Of a stretch of 6,022 nt of DNA, positions 1 through 5,901 are shown one piece after another. The stretch is from Bacteroidales bacterium. Lineage in GTDB: Bacteria > Bacteroidota > Bacteroidia > Bacteroidales > UBA7960. Under the pieces are notes generated by a model, which saw only the letters and a program-made list of their open reading frames with translations, did no database searches and was not told the origin of the DNA. A program made the position numbers and the translations under genes. The first letter of the stretch is position 1. Each line of letters opens with the position of its first letter. The stretch lies in assembly GCA_003555385.1 (NCBI GenBank), contig PWHO01000322.1:1-6022 (forward strand). The letters are read 5' to 3'.

Positions 1-646
1 CAATCACCCCCATATTGCCGGTCACCGGCTCCAGGATCACCGCCGCCAGTTTCTCCCCGTGTGATTTAAATAGTTTTTCCACAGAGGCCGTGTCATTGAA
101 ACCCGCCGTGAGCGTATCTGCGGCCGTTCCCCTGGTCACCCCGGGAGAATCAGGTTCCCCGTAAGTCAGGGCGCCTGAACCGGCTTTGATCAAAAAACTG
201 TCGCCATGCCCGTGATAGCAGCCCTCAAACTTCATCACCATATCGCGGCCGGTATATCCTCTGGCAAGACGCAGGGCACTCATGGTGGCTTCCGTTCCGG
301 AATTAACCATCCTGACGCATTCAATGGACGGAACCATTTCACAGATCAGCTCAGCCAGCTCGATTTCTCCCATGGTCGGCGCACCAAAGCTGGTGCCATT
401 CGCCGCCACATCCTGAATCCGCTGTATTACCCCGGGGTGTGCATGCCCCAATATCATGGGGCCCCATGAGCCGACATAATCAATAAACGCATTCCCGTCA
501 ATGTCATACACACGTGAACCACTCGCCTTTTCAATAAAAAGCGGATGGGTCCCCACGCTTTTGAATGCCCTTGCGGGGGAATTCACTCCCCCGGGAATGC
601 TTTTCAACGCACGGTTAAACGCCTCAATACTTTTGTCTGTAACCAT
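1..646 (-). CDS. hemL: Glutamate-1-semialdehyde 2,1-aminomutase, N-terminal half (partial)
   Basis: This PLP-dependent enzyme converts glutamate-1-semialdehyde to 5-aminolevulinate, the second dedicated step of the C5 pathway, in the cytosol. The first 215 residues are visible; the family is about 430 long, so the C-terminal half, including the PLP-binding lysine, lies beyond base 1. Family signatures seen: the N-terminal block IPGGVNSPARAF (residues 18-29), YDIDGNAFIDYVGSWGPMILGH (split here as YDIDG, 47-51, and GSWGPMILGH, 59-68), the cofactor-phosphate block VNSGTEATMSALRLARG (114-130), and GCYHGHGDSFL (142-152). No frameshift interrupts the frame. The ATG at 644-646 fits the family N-terminus and has no Shine-Dalgarno sequence. 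It lies 18 bases after the hemB stop, so it is probably the next cistron of the same operon. The close relatives are other class III aminotransferases, but the GGVNSPARAF start is typical of HemL. The assignment is very secure. Confidence 0.97.
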   Translation of the reverse strand, partial: MVTDKSIEAFNRALKSIPGGVNSPARAFKSVGTHPLFIEKASGSRVYDIDGNAFIDYVGSWGPMILGHAHPGVIQRIQDVAANGTSFGAPTMGEIELAELICEMVPSIECVRMVNSGTEATMSALRLARGYTGRDMVMKFEGCYHGHGDSFLIKAGSGALTYGEPDSPGVTRGTAADTLTAGFNDTASVEKLFKSHGEKLAAVILEPVTGNMGVI

Positions 647-664
647 AAAAACAACTTTTTCTGA

Positions 665-1633
665 TTATAATTCTGATATAATTTCCTGTGTATGATAGGA
701 GATGATGATGTCGGCACCCGCCCGCCGGATGGAGGTCAGGATCTCGCGTACGACCCTTTTCTCATCGATCCAGCCATTCCGGGCAGCAGCCTTGACCATC
801 GCGAACTCTCCACTGACATTGTAGGCAGCCACCGGGATGTTGAAGTTGTGTTTCACCTCACTGATCACATCCAGGTAACTCAGCGCCGGCTTCACCATCA
901 CAATGTCCGCCCCTTCTTCGATATCCAGGGCCACTTCACGCATGGCTTCCCTTTTATTGGCCGGATCCATCTGGTAAGTGGCGCGATCCCCGAACGAGGG
1001 GGCACTTTGGGCCGCTTCACGAAAAGGGCCGTAAAACGCAGAAGAATATTTGGCTGAGTACGCCATGAGCGGGAGGTCATGAAACCCTTTACGCTCAAGC
1101 GCCTGCCTGATAGCCCCGATCCGGCCGTCCATCATATCACTGGGTGCGATCATGTCAGCACCTGCCTCCGCCAGGCAGAGTGATTGCCTCACAAGCGTAT
1201 CCACGGTTGAATCGTTATCCACATCCCCGTTGACGATTGTTCCGCAATGCCCATGAACTGTGTATTCACAATTACACACATCCGCAATGACAAACAGATC
1301 CGGCACCTCTTTCTTCAGGGCCCGGATCGCCTGCTGGATGATCCCTTCCGGATCACAGGCCACGTCTCCGGTCTCGTCCTTATGCTCCGGAATGCCAAAA
1401 AGCAATACAGACTGCACCCCTTTTCCGGCTAGCACCTTGCAGTATTCCACCAGCTGATCCACCGAGAGCTGGTAGTTGCCCGGCAGCGATCCCACCGGGT
1501 TGCGGATATTGTTTCCGTGCGTCACAAACAATGGCATTACCAATGAGGCCCTTGTCAGTGTGGTTTCCCGCACCATGTCGCGGGTCACGCCGGATTTCCT
1601 TAATCGTCGAAGTCTTGTGTCTGGAAATTTCAT
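665..1633 (-). CDS. hemB: Porphobilinogen synthase (5-aminolevulinate dehydratase)
   Basis: HemB condenses two 5-aminolevulinate molecules into porphobilinogen. The 322-residue length is normal and the frame is intact. The metal-binding segment DVCNCEYTVHGHCG carries three cysteines (C120, C122, C130), which marks a zinc-dependent enzyme rather than the aspartate-rich magnesium type. The two active-site lysines are K195 in YSAKYSSAFYGPFR and K248 in MVKPALSYLD; the second is the Schiff-base lysine in the family. The segment MIAPSDMMDGRIGAIR (161-176) is also characteristic. The ATG at 1631-1633 gives the expected RRLRKS N-terminus; no Shine-Dalgarno sequence precedes it. The stop is TAA, 18 bases before hemL. 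A 123-base gap with repeated ATCCAAA motifs separates it from hemD, so hemB-hemL may have an additional regulatory input or promoter. The identification is certain from the motifs. Confidence 0.98.
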   Translation of the reverse strand: MKFPDTRLRRLRKSGVTRDMVRETTLTRASLVMPLFVTHGNNIRNPVGSLPGNYQLSVDQLVEYCKVLAGKGVQSVLLFGIPEHKDETGDVACDPEGIIQQAIRALKKEVPDLFVIADVCNCEYTVHGHCGTIVNGDVDNDSTVDTLVRQSLCLAEAGADMIAPSDMMDGRIGAIRQALERKGFHDLPLMAYSAKYSSAFYGPFREAAQSAPSFGDRATYQMDPANKREAMREVALDIEEGADIVMVKPALSYLDVISEVKHNFNIPVAAYNVSGEFAMVKAAARNGWIDEKRVVREILTSIRRAGADIIISYHTQEIISEL

Positions 1634-1643
1634 TATTCGGTTA

Positions 1644-1682
1644 TTTTTGGATGATTCATTTATTTGGATGCCTCATTTGGAT
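1644..1682 (-). repeat. Tandem 17-base repeat with three ATCCAAA motifs in the hemB leader
   Basis: The plus-strand heptamer TTTGGAT (ATCCAAA on the hemB strand) occurs at 1646-1652, 1663-1669 and 1676-1682. The first two lie in adjacent, imperfect 17-base units, 1644-1660 and 1661-1677, which agree at 14 of 17 positions. The same heptamer forms the palindrome at 5319-5335 in the putative promoter of the hem cluster. The block ends 11 bases before the hemB start codon, so it may be an operator or part of the leader RNA. The repetition is seen directly; any function is inferred. Confidence 0.6.
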
Positions 1683-1756
1683 TGTATAAAATAATCGGTG
1701 ATCGCCCGGCAGATCGCCATACCGCTTGAATTTAGGGTTAAGGCTCATTCAGGTTG

Positions 1757-2515
1757 TTAGCGGTAATAATCCATGATCGCCTCTGCAATCCCTTCCGAGT
1801 CCATTTTGGTGGCAACCACCAGGGGCTGGATACCGGATTGCATAACCGCCCCGGCCGTGGTACGACCAATACAGGCGATTCTCAGTGTTAGCAGATCAAC
1901 CTTTCCATCCACAACCCGGCAAAAATTGTCAACCCCTGACTTACTGGTAAAAACGATCATGTCATAACGGCCTTCAATGACACGTTTCAGAACGTCCCGG
2001 TCGATATCACGAGGTATCAATGTTTGATATACATTGACCCTGGTGACACCGGCCGTTTCCTGAAGAGAGTCTGCAATAATCCCGCGCGCCAGGTTCCCGG
2101 CGGGGAACAACACATGGTAGCCTTTTCCGCTGAAGGCCTCCCTGAGTTCTTCGGCAAAGCCTTCACCCGTCCCGTCCTTACTGATATAGTCCGCAGAGCA
2201 ACCGTATGCTTCCAGGGCGGAAGCTGTCGGTTTTCCGATCACGGCCACCCTGATTTGCGCGGGCAACAGAAAACCACCTGTTTGCTCCCCCAGCCTGGCA
2301 AAAAAGTGCTGCACACTGTTTGAACTGGTAAACACGATCCAGTCGAACCGGTCAAGGTGGATGAACGCCTCTTTCTGATCCGCTGACAGCTGTGTCTTCC
2401 GGATCGCGATCATGGGCATCTCCAGCACCGTGCCGCCCTGCGCGGCAATCAGCTCCTTCAGCTTTTCCGACCTTCCTGCAGGCCTTGTCGAAACAAACAC
2501 TTTTCCTTTCAGCAT
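1757..2515 (-). CDS. hemD: Uroporphyrinogen-III synthase
   Basis: HemD cyclises hydroxymethylbilane to uroporphyrinogen III while inverting ring D. The protein is 252 residues from the chosen start, normal for this poorly conserved family. It has the two-lobed HEM4 layout. The first lobe begins at KVFVSTRPAGRSEKL (5-19) and contains DWIVFTSSNSVQHFF (58-72) and VAVIGKPTASALEAYG (90-105). The second contains HVLFPAGNLARGIIADSL (134-151), VYQTLIP (162-168), DMIVFTSKSGVDNF (185-198) and IACIGRTTAGAV (213-224). The frame is open further upstream to an ATG at 2561-2563, which would overlap hemC. I prefer the ATG at 2513-2515, because it starts at the family N-terminus, leaves a 16-base gap after the hemC stop, and has a weak GGAAAG stretch just before it. 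The stop is TAA at 1757-1759. Position between hemC and hemB supports the assignment. Confidence 0.94.
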   Translation of the reverse strand: MLKGKVFVSTRPAGRSEKLKELIAAQGGTVLEMPMIAIRKTQLSADQKEAFIHLDRFDWIVFTSSNSVQHFFARLGEQTGGFLLPAQIRVAVIGKPTASALEAYGCSADYISKDGTGEGFAEELREAFSGKGYHVLFPAGNLARGIIADSLQETAGVTRVNVYQTLIPRDIDRDVLKRVIEGRYDMIVFTSKSGVDNFCRVVDGKVDLLTLRIACIGRTTAGAVMQSGIQPLVVATKMDSEGIAEAIMDYYR

Positions 2516-2531
2516 ATCTTTCCAAATTCCA

Positions 2532-3461
2532 TTATTCACCCCGGATTTGTTCCAGGATCGCATCTCCGCCCTCCATAAGGAGTTTCGTGGCCAATTGTCT
2601 GGCCAGTGCTTCCGCTTCCGCGGGATGACCGCTCAGCCGATCCCTGACATACAGCTGCCCGTCGAGTGACGACACAAAACCAGTTATCGAAAAAGTGGAT
2701 TCCCCGGTTTCCGTATAACACCCCGCAGGTATCTGGCATCCGCCTTCCAGGGTATTCAGAAAAGCCCTTTCAGCCCTTGCAGCGAGCCACGTAGGCGGAT
2801 GGCTGATCCTGTCACACAATGTTTGAATGCAAGGATCATTTTCCCGGGTCTCAACCGCAATAATCCCCTGGCTGACTGCCGGGATGAAAAGATCCGGAGG
2901 AAGTATCTCTGTGATGTAACCCTCAAGGCCTATTCGCTGCAGGCCCGCCACAGCCATTACAGTGGCCTCACAAAGGCCCTCTTCCATTTTCTTCAGCCTG
3001 GTCTGTACATTGCCCCGGATATCCACGATCTGTGGCTTACTGTTCAGATGCAGCAGCCCGGCCCTCCTCCTCAGGCTGGAAGTACCTACTCTGTCGTTGC
3101 TGTTTAATTCATGCAGTTTCCTGCTGTTTAAACTCACAAGGGCATCCCGGAAATCACCCCGTTCGAGTGCTGCCCCCACGGCAAAACCGGAAGGCAAAGC
3201 CGTGGGAAGGTCCTTCAGGCTGTGAACGGCCATGTCTATTTCACCCGAGGCCAGGGCTTTTTCAAGCTCTCTGGTAAACAAGCCCTTGTCTCCGATCTTC
3301 GACAAGGCCACATCAAGGATCTTATCCCCCTTTGTTTTGATCACCTCGATTTCCGTATCAACCTCAGGGGCCAGATCAGCGATCTTCTCCTGCACCCGTT
3401 CTGCCTGGTACAGGGCGAGCCGGCTCCCCCTGCTTCCAATTTTTACCGTCTTCCTATTCAT
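2532..3461 (-). CDS. hemC: Hydroxymethylbilane synthase (porphobilinogen deaminase)
   Basis: HemC links four porphobilinogen units into linear hydroxymethylbilane, building the chain on a covalently bound dipyrromethane cofactor. The protein has 309 residues from the chosen start, the usual length. Key residues fall where they do in the E. coli enzyme: catalytic Asp84 in HSLKDLPT (80-87), the arginines in GTSSLRRRAG (126-135), and cofactor-attaching Cys242 in LEGGCQIPAG (238-247). The N-terminus is KIGSRGSRLALYQAERV (7-23). The ATG at 3459-3461 overlaps the end of hemA by 8 bases (ATGAATAG), suggesting translational coupling. An in-frame ATG at 3477-3479 would add six residues and cannot be excluded, while one at 3522-3524 would add 21 that the family lacks. 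There is no Shine-Dalgarno sequence. The protein is complete with no missing active-site residue. Confidence 0.97.
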   Translation of the reverse strand: MNRKTVKIGSRGSRLALYQAERVQEKIADLAPEVDTEIEVIKTKGDKILDVALSKIGDKGLFTRELEKALASGEIDMAVHSLKDLPTALPSGFAVGAALERGDFRDALVSLNSRKLHELNSNDRVGTSSLRRRAGLLHLNSKPQIVDIRGNVQTRLKKMEEGLCEATVMAVAGLQRIGLEGYITEILPPDLFIPAVSQGIIAVETRENDPCIQTLCDRISHPPTWLAARAERAFLNTLEGGCQIPAGCYTETGESTFSITGFVSSLDGQLYVRDRLSGHPAEAEALARQLATKLLMEGGDAILEQIRGE

Positions 3462-4713
3462 CGCATTTAAATATTTCATTGACCATCTCCAGCGACCGGG
3501 CAGAAGGATTCTTACTGAATGCATCCCGCAAGTTTTTAATGATCACACGCGTATATTTCCGTGCCATCCGGTCGGTGTATTCCTCTATGACGTCCAGTTT
3601 CTTTTCGTCCTCAAGCTGTTTGTAAATATCCAGTTCATCCTCCCTTATTTTCTGCAGGTTTTGCTTAATGGCCCGGATCACCGGCCGCAGCGCCAGGCCG
3701 TCATACCATTCCATAAATGCACCGGCCACCTCATCAATGATTTCCTCTGCCTGTCTAATTCCGGCTTTCCTTTGGGCAAAAGTGGAGTCAACCACAGGCT
3801 GAATGTCATCGACGCCCATCAACCGCACACCTTTTACATCCGCCACAGAGGGATCTATATTTCTTGGCACAGACAAGTCAATAAACAATTGCGCTCTGCC
3901 ATCATCCTTCATCCCTGGCTTAACGATATCGGCCTTATTAATGATGCAGCCGGGCGCAGCCGTTGCCGTGATGACTATGTCACTTTGGGGCAAAGCTTCC
4001 CTGAATTGTTCAAAAGGCACAACCCCGGCACTGTATTCGCGCGCCAATGCCTGTGCATGCGCCCGGGTACGATTAGAGATGACAACATCACTGACTCCCT
4101 GCTTCACCAGGTAATGAAGTGCCAGCCGTCCGGTTTCCCCTGAGCCGATGAGGAGTATATTTTTTTTGGATAAATCAGGACAGGTATTGCGGCACAGATC
4201 GACTGCAACCTTACTCAGGGAAGCAGGGCCACGCTGGAGGTTGGTTTCACAACGGGCACGGCTGCCGGCCTCAAAAGATTTCTGAAAAAGTCGCATCAGC
4301 ACCACACCTGCCAGGCCGGCTTCCTGGCAACACGCATAGGCATCCTTTATCTGCTTCACGACCTGATCTTCCCCGATCACCACTGAATCCATCCCGGAAA
4401 TTACGCGGAACAGGTGCTTTACGGCCTGCAGGTCTGTGTACTCGTAGAATGACCACATATGATCTCCGGAGACCTGCCTGAATTCATCCAATAACCTTAT
4501 CAACTGGTCGCCGGGTCTCTTGTCACAGGGTTCCCCCTCGTAATAATAATACAGCTCCGTACGGTGGCATGTCGAAACCGGCACAATTTCAGCAACCCTT
4601 GTTTTACGAAGAACGAGCCGGGCAAATGAATCGGCCTCCTCCTTCCCAAGGCTGAAAAGCTGACGTACATCCTGTGTGGCGGTTCTGTGGCTGATACCAA
4701 CTACACCAATCAT
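3454..4713 (-). CDS. hemA: Glutamyl-tRNA reductase
   Basis: This enzyme reduces glutamyl-tRNA(Glu) to glutamate-1-semialdehyde with NADPH, the first committed and usually controlled step of the C5 pathway. The protein has 419 residues from the chosen start, typical of the family. The N-terminal catalytic domain starts IGVVGISHRTATQDVRQLF (2-20), and nucleophile Cys49 lies in VPVSTCHRTELYYY (45-58). MDSVVIGEDQVVKQIKDAY (108-126) and the SRARCETN region (151-158) follow. The NADPH-binding domain has ILLIGSGETG (186-195), VISNRTRAHAQALA (211-224) and FIDLSVPRNIDP (277-288). The C-terminal helical dimerisation region is charged, from about 320. The ATG at 4711-4713 matches the family start; an upstream in-frame ATG at 4744-4746 would add a short hydrophobic stretch and is probably chance. 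One oddity is that the residue after Cys49 is His, where the family usually has Asn. It overlaps hemC by 8 bases. Confidence 0.97.
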   Translation of the reverse strand: MIGVVGISHRTATQDVRQLFSLGKEEADSFARLVLRKTRVAEIVPVSTCHRTELYYYYEGEPCDKRPGDQLIRLLDEFRQVSGDHMWSFYEYTDLQAVKHLFRVISGMDSVVIGEDQVVKQIKDAYACCQEAGLAGVVLMRLFQKSFEAGSRARCETNLQRGPASLSKVAVDLCRNTCPDLSKKNILLIGSGETGRLALHYLVKQGVSDVVISNRTRAHAQALAREYSAGVVPFEQFREALPQSDIVITATAAPGCIINKADIVKPGMKDDGRAQLFIDLSVPRNIDPSVADVKGVRLMGVDDIQPVVDSTFAQRKAGIRQAEEIIDEVAGAFMEWYDGLALRPVIRAIKQNLQKIREDELDIYKQLEDEKKLDVIEEYTDRMARKYTRVIIKNLRDAFSKNPSARSLEMVNEIFKCDE

Positions 4714-4827
4714 AGCAATTGCAATAAATAACAGAAAAAAATTCACTTATGGAAATCTGTGTATTACGTGTTCCAGGGCCTTTACCAAAGCCGGGCATCC
4801 ATCATATACACAACACAACCGGATCCA

Positions 4828-5253
4828 TCAGCCTAACGGGGGAGGCCTTGAAAACAGTGAAAAAACAGGGCGCCTGCGGAGGTCACCTGCCTGATTGGAA
4901 ACTGCGCGGAAGCATATTACCGGCACATGAATCAACCCGGAAGAAGATCGCGGGCTTACTCCCTGGGGGGGTGACAGTTTATCCGATCCGGATTTAAAAG
5001 AAGCCTGAAGGCCTTCATATTGGTCAACAGACACGCCGGATGTCTGAACGCAATTTTCCAGGCAAGCAGCATAAGATATCCAACGATCAGCCGTTTCCGA
5101 TCGCATGCTGACCCTGGTTTCCCGGGCGATGCTTCTTCCCTCCGGAGCCTCTTTGTCGACAATATACACATAGTCTAACCAGAAACTGAGTGAATATATA
5201 ACTGCCAGGATCACATAGGGGAGAAAAGAAGAAAAAAGACCTATAAAAAACAT
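4828..5253 (-). CDS. Small membrane-anchored protein of unknown function, first gene before hemA
   Basis: I do not recognise this 141-residue protein. It begins with a strongly hydrophobic segment (about residues 2-31, MFFIGLFSSFLPYVILAVIY and onward), which looks like one transmembrane helix or an uncleaved signal anchor. A polar remainder contains a CxxxC pair (C64, C68), one further cysteine (C114) and an arginine/proline-rich tail. I see no catalytic motif. It lies on the hem strand, 114 bases upstream of hemA and downstream of the best promoter-like sequence in the window, so it is probably the first gene of the transcript. A link to heme synthesis is only positional. The ATG at 5251-5253 is the first in frame after that promoter and starts directly with the hydrophobic segment. 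Because it is short and the tail has low complexity, part of it could be non-coding; the N-terminal half is more convincing than the end. Confidence 0.55.
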   Translation of the reverse strand: MFFIGLFSSFLPYVILAVIYSLSFWLDYVYIVDKEAPEGRSIARETRVSMRSETADRWISYAACLENCVQTSGVSVDQYEGLQASFKSGSDKLSPPQGVSPRSSSGLIHVPVICFRAVSNQAGDLRRRPVFSLFSRPPPLG

Positions 5254-5305
5254 ATCCGGTATCGTTCAGATCAAATATTCATCAATAATAATAATTGAAG
5301 CCTCT

Positions 5306-5335
5306 AAAATATAACAGTTTTGGATACCATCCAAA
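5306..5335 (-). promoter_or_regulatory. Putative Bacteroidota-type promoter of the hem operon
   Basis: On the minus strand a TTTG (5335-5332, -33 element) is followed after 18 bases by TATATTTT (5313-5306), one mismatch from the TAnnTTTG -7 consensus known for Bacteroidota. Transcription would start near 5299 and give a leader of about 45 bases before the small membrane protein gene. It points into the hem cluster and is the best promoter match upstream of hemA. The call rests on consensus similarity only. Confidence 0.45.
5319..5335. promoter_or_regulatory. 17-base palindrome overlapping the -33 element, possible operator
   Basis: TTTGGAT-ACC-ATCCAAA is a perfect inverted repeat with 7-base arms and a 3-base centre. 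It covers the -33 element and much of the spacer of the putative hem promoter, a position where a bound repressor would block RNA polymerase. The same heptamer occurs three times before hemB. The symmetry is seen directly; the operator role and the identity of any regulator are inferred. Confidence 0.4.
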
Positions 5336-5526
5336 TAATCCGGTATTTTCCCGGCAAATGCATGAGTTTTTTTGGTTCTAAAAGAATTTGCGATACCGGA
5401 GTATGAACACCCAGGCATTGAATTCCGGATCTTTTTCAACAAGAATATAATCCTGAAGGTCGGTAATTTGGTTTTCTTCTATAGTAATTCCTTCTGATTT
5501 ATCCCATGAGCTAAATAGTGAATCAA

Positions 5527-5640
5527 CTTCACGGGCAACTCAAGGGTGCCTTGCTCCAGGCGCTCATAACACAAAACAAAGCCACCGCATTCCCTGCTAA
5601 GGAATTTTACCCAATCGCACCGGAGGTTACCAAAGATAAA
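5527..5640 (-). pseudogene. Remnant of an IS66-family tnpB (orf2 accessory transposase protein)
   Basis: Reading the minus strand from 5640, the frame gives FIFGNLRCDWVKFLSREC followed by GGFVLCYERLEQGTLELP. This resembles the conserved core of IS66 TnpB (IS66 Orf2) proteins, where an F-x-N-x-R-x-D-x-x-K-x-L block leads into E-x-GGF-x-L-Y-x-RLE-x-GT-x-ELP. Only about 38 codons are recognisable. The N-terminal part of TnpB is missing, because the segment abuts the tRNA terminator. The usual C-terminal part is not found either; the frame runs on to a stop at 5479-5481 without further similarity. No tnpA, no tnpC transposase and no IS66 terminal repeats were seen. It is therefore a decayed fragment, not an active element. 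Assignment is by remembered family pattern; a chance match is unlikely but not excluded. Confidence 0.6.
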
Positions 5641-5660
5641 GCCCGCTCGTCTGAGCGGGC
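5641..5660 (-). terminator. Intrinsic terminator of the tRNA-Arg gene, possibly bidirectional
   Basis: An 8-base-pair GC-rich stem, GCCCGCTC with GAGCGGGC, encloses a 4-base loop and sits five bases past the tRNA 3' end. On the minus strand it is followed by TTTATCTTT, as expected for rho-independent termination of the tRNA transcript. On the plus strand it is followed by TTTT, so it could also stop transcription from the other side. Confidence 0.8.
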
Positions 5661-5665
5661 TTTTG

Positions 5666-5739
5666 TGACTCCGGGGGGACTCGAACCCCCAACCGACAGA
5701 ACCGGAATCTGCTATTCTATCCAATTGAACTACGGAGCC
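5666..5739 (-). tRNA. tRNA-Arg with anticodon CCG
   Basis: The 74-base minus-strand sequence folds into a full cloverleaf. The acceptor stem is GGCTCCG with CGGAGTC (one G-U pair) and the discriminator base is A. The D stem is GTTC with GAAT around a loop containing GG. The anticodon stem is GCAGA with TCTGT, and its loop TTCCGGT places CCG at positions 34-36, so it reads the arginine codon CGG. The variable loop has 5 bases. The T arm is GGGGG, TTCGAGT, CCCCC. CCA is not encoded in the gene. An intrinsic terminator follows immediately downstream, and a TAnnTTTG element lies just upstream, so it appears to be a single-gene transcription unit. Confidence 0.96.
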
Positions 5740-5750
5740 GTTTATGGGCA

Positions 5751-5758
5751 CAAAAATA
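5751..5758 (-). promoter_or_regulatory. -7 promoter element of the tRNA-Arg gene
   Basis: The minus strand reads TATTTTTG, a perfect match to the Bacteroidota TAnnTTTG -7 consensus, 11 bases before the mature tRNA 5' end. Transcription would begin only a few bases upstream of the tRNA. I see no clear TTTG -33 element at the usual distance, so only the -7 box is annotated. Confidence 0.5.
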
Positions 5759-5901
5759 CAAAAAAAGAATGGGATAATGAGGGGCGCCCCGCGAAAAAAC
5801 CCTTCTCTCCGGATAGCAAAAAAATCGTATTATTGCATGGAAAAATTGAGGCCGGCACAAGCTTGCAAAACGCAGGTCGCCGCTACTAAAAACCTTTCTC
5901 C

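Larger units (their letters stand above)
5254..5640. other. Gene-free stretch between the hem cluster and the tRNA terminator
   Basis: About 390 bases contain no intact gene. From left to right they hold an AT-rich leader, the putative hem promoter with its palindrome, three copies of TCCGGTAT (one inverted), an open but startless minus-strand frame (5378-5539), and the IS66 tnpB remnant against the terminator. The content suggests an old insertion scar next to the tRNA gene that decayed between two transcription units. Confidence 0.6.

Noticed and set aside
1695..1735. GGCGATC direct repeats with short CGGT/ACCG complementarity after hemD, considered as a terminator
   Set aside because: The heptamers are direct rather than inverted repeats, no stable stem could be drawn, and there is no clean T-run directly after it.
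3232..4143. A long plus-strand open frame (303 codons) opposite hemC and hemA
   Set aside because: It is wholly antisense to two genes with certain identity and intact motifs, and its translation shows no recognisable domain. Long antisense frames are common opposite GC-moderate coding sequence.
4714..4746. Upstream hemA start giving a hydrophobic MNFFLLFIAIA extension that resembles a membrane signal
   Set aside because: Glutamyl-tRNA reductase is a cytosolic enzyme, and the family begins at the MIGVVGISHRT position. The extra residues come from AT-rich leader DNA.
4714..4827. Possible separate promoter directly before hemA
   Set aside because: I found no TTTG plus TAnnTTTG pair with suitable spacing on the minus strand in this 114-base gap, so hemA is better explained by read-through from the upstream promoter.
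5643..5751. Minus-strand coding reading of the tRNA gene and terminator (upstream part of the frame that enters the tnpB remnant)
   Set aside because: The translated residues come from the tRNA cloverleaf and its terminator hairpin. The recognisable protein similarity begins only after the hairpin.
5518..5889. Plus-strand open frame of 123 codons across the tRNA region
   Set aside because: It reads antisense through the tnpB remnant, the terminator and the complete tRNA-Arg gene, so its sequence is explained by those features.
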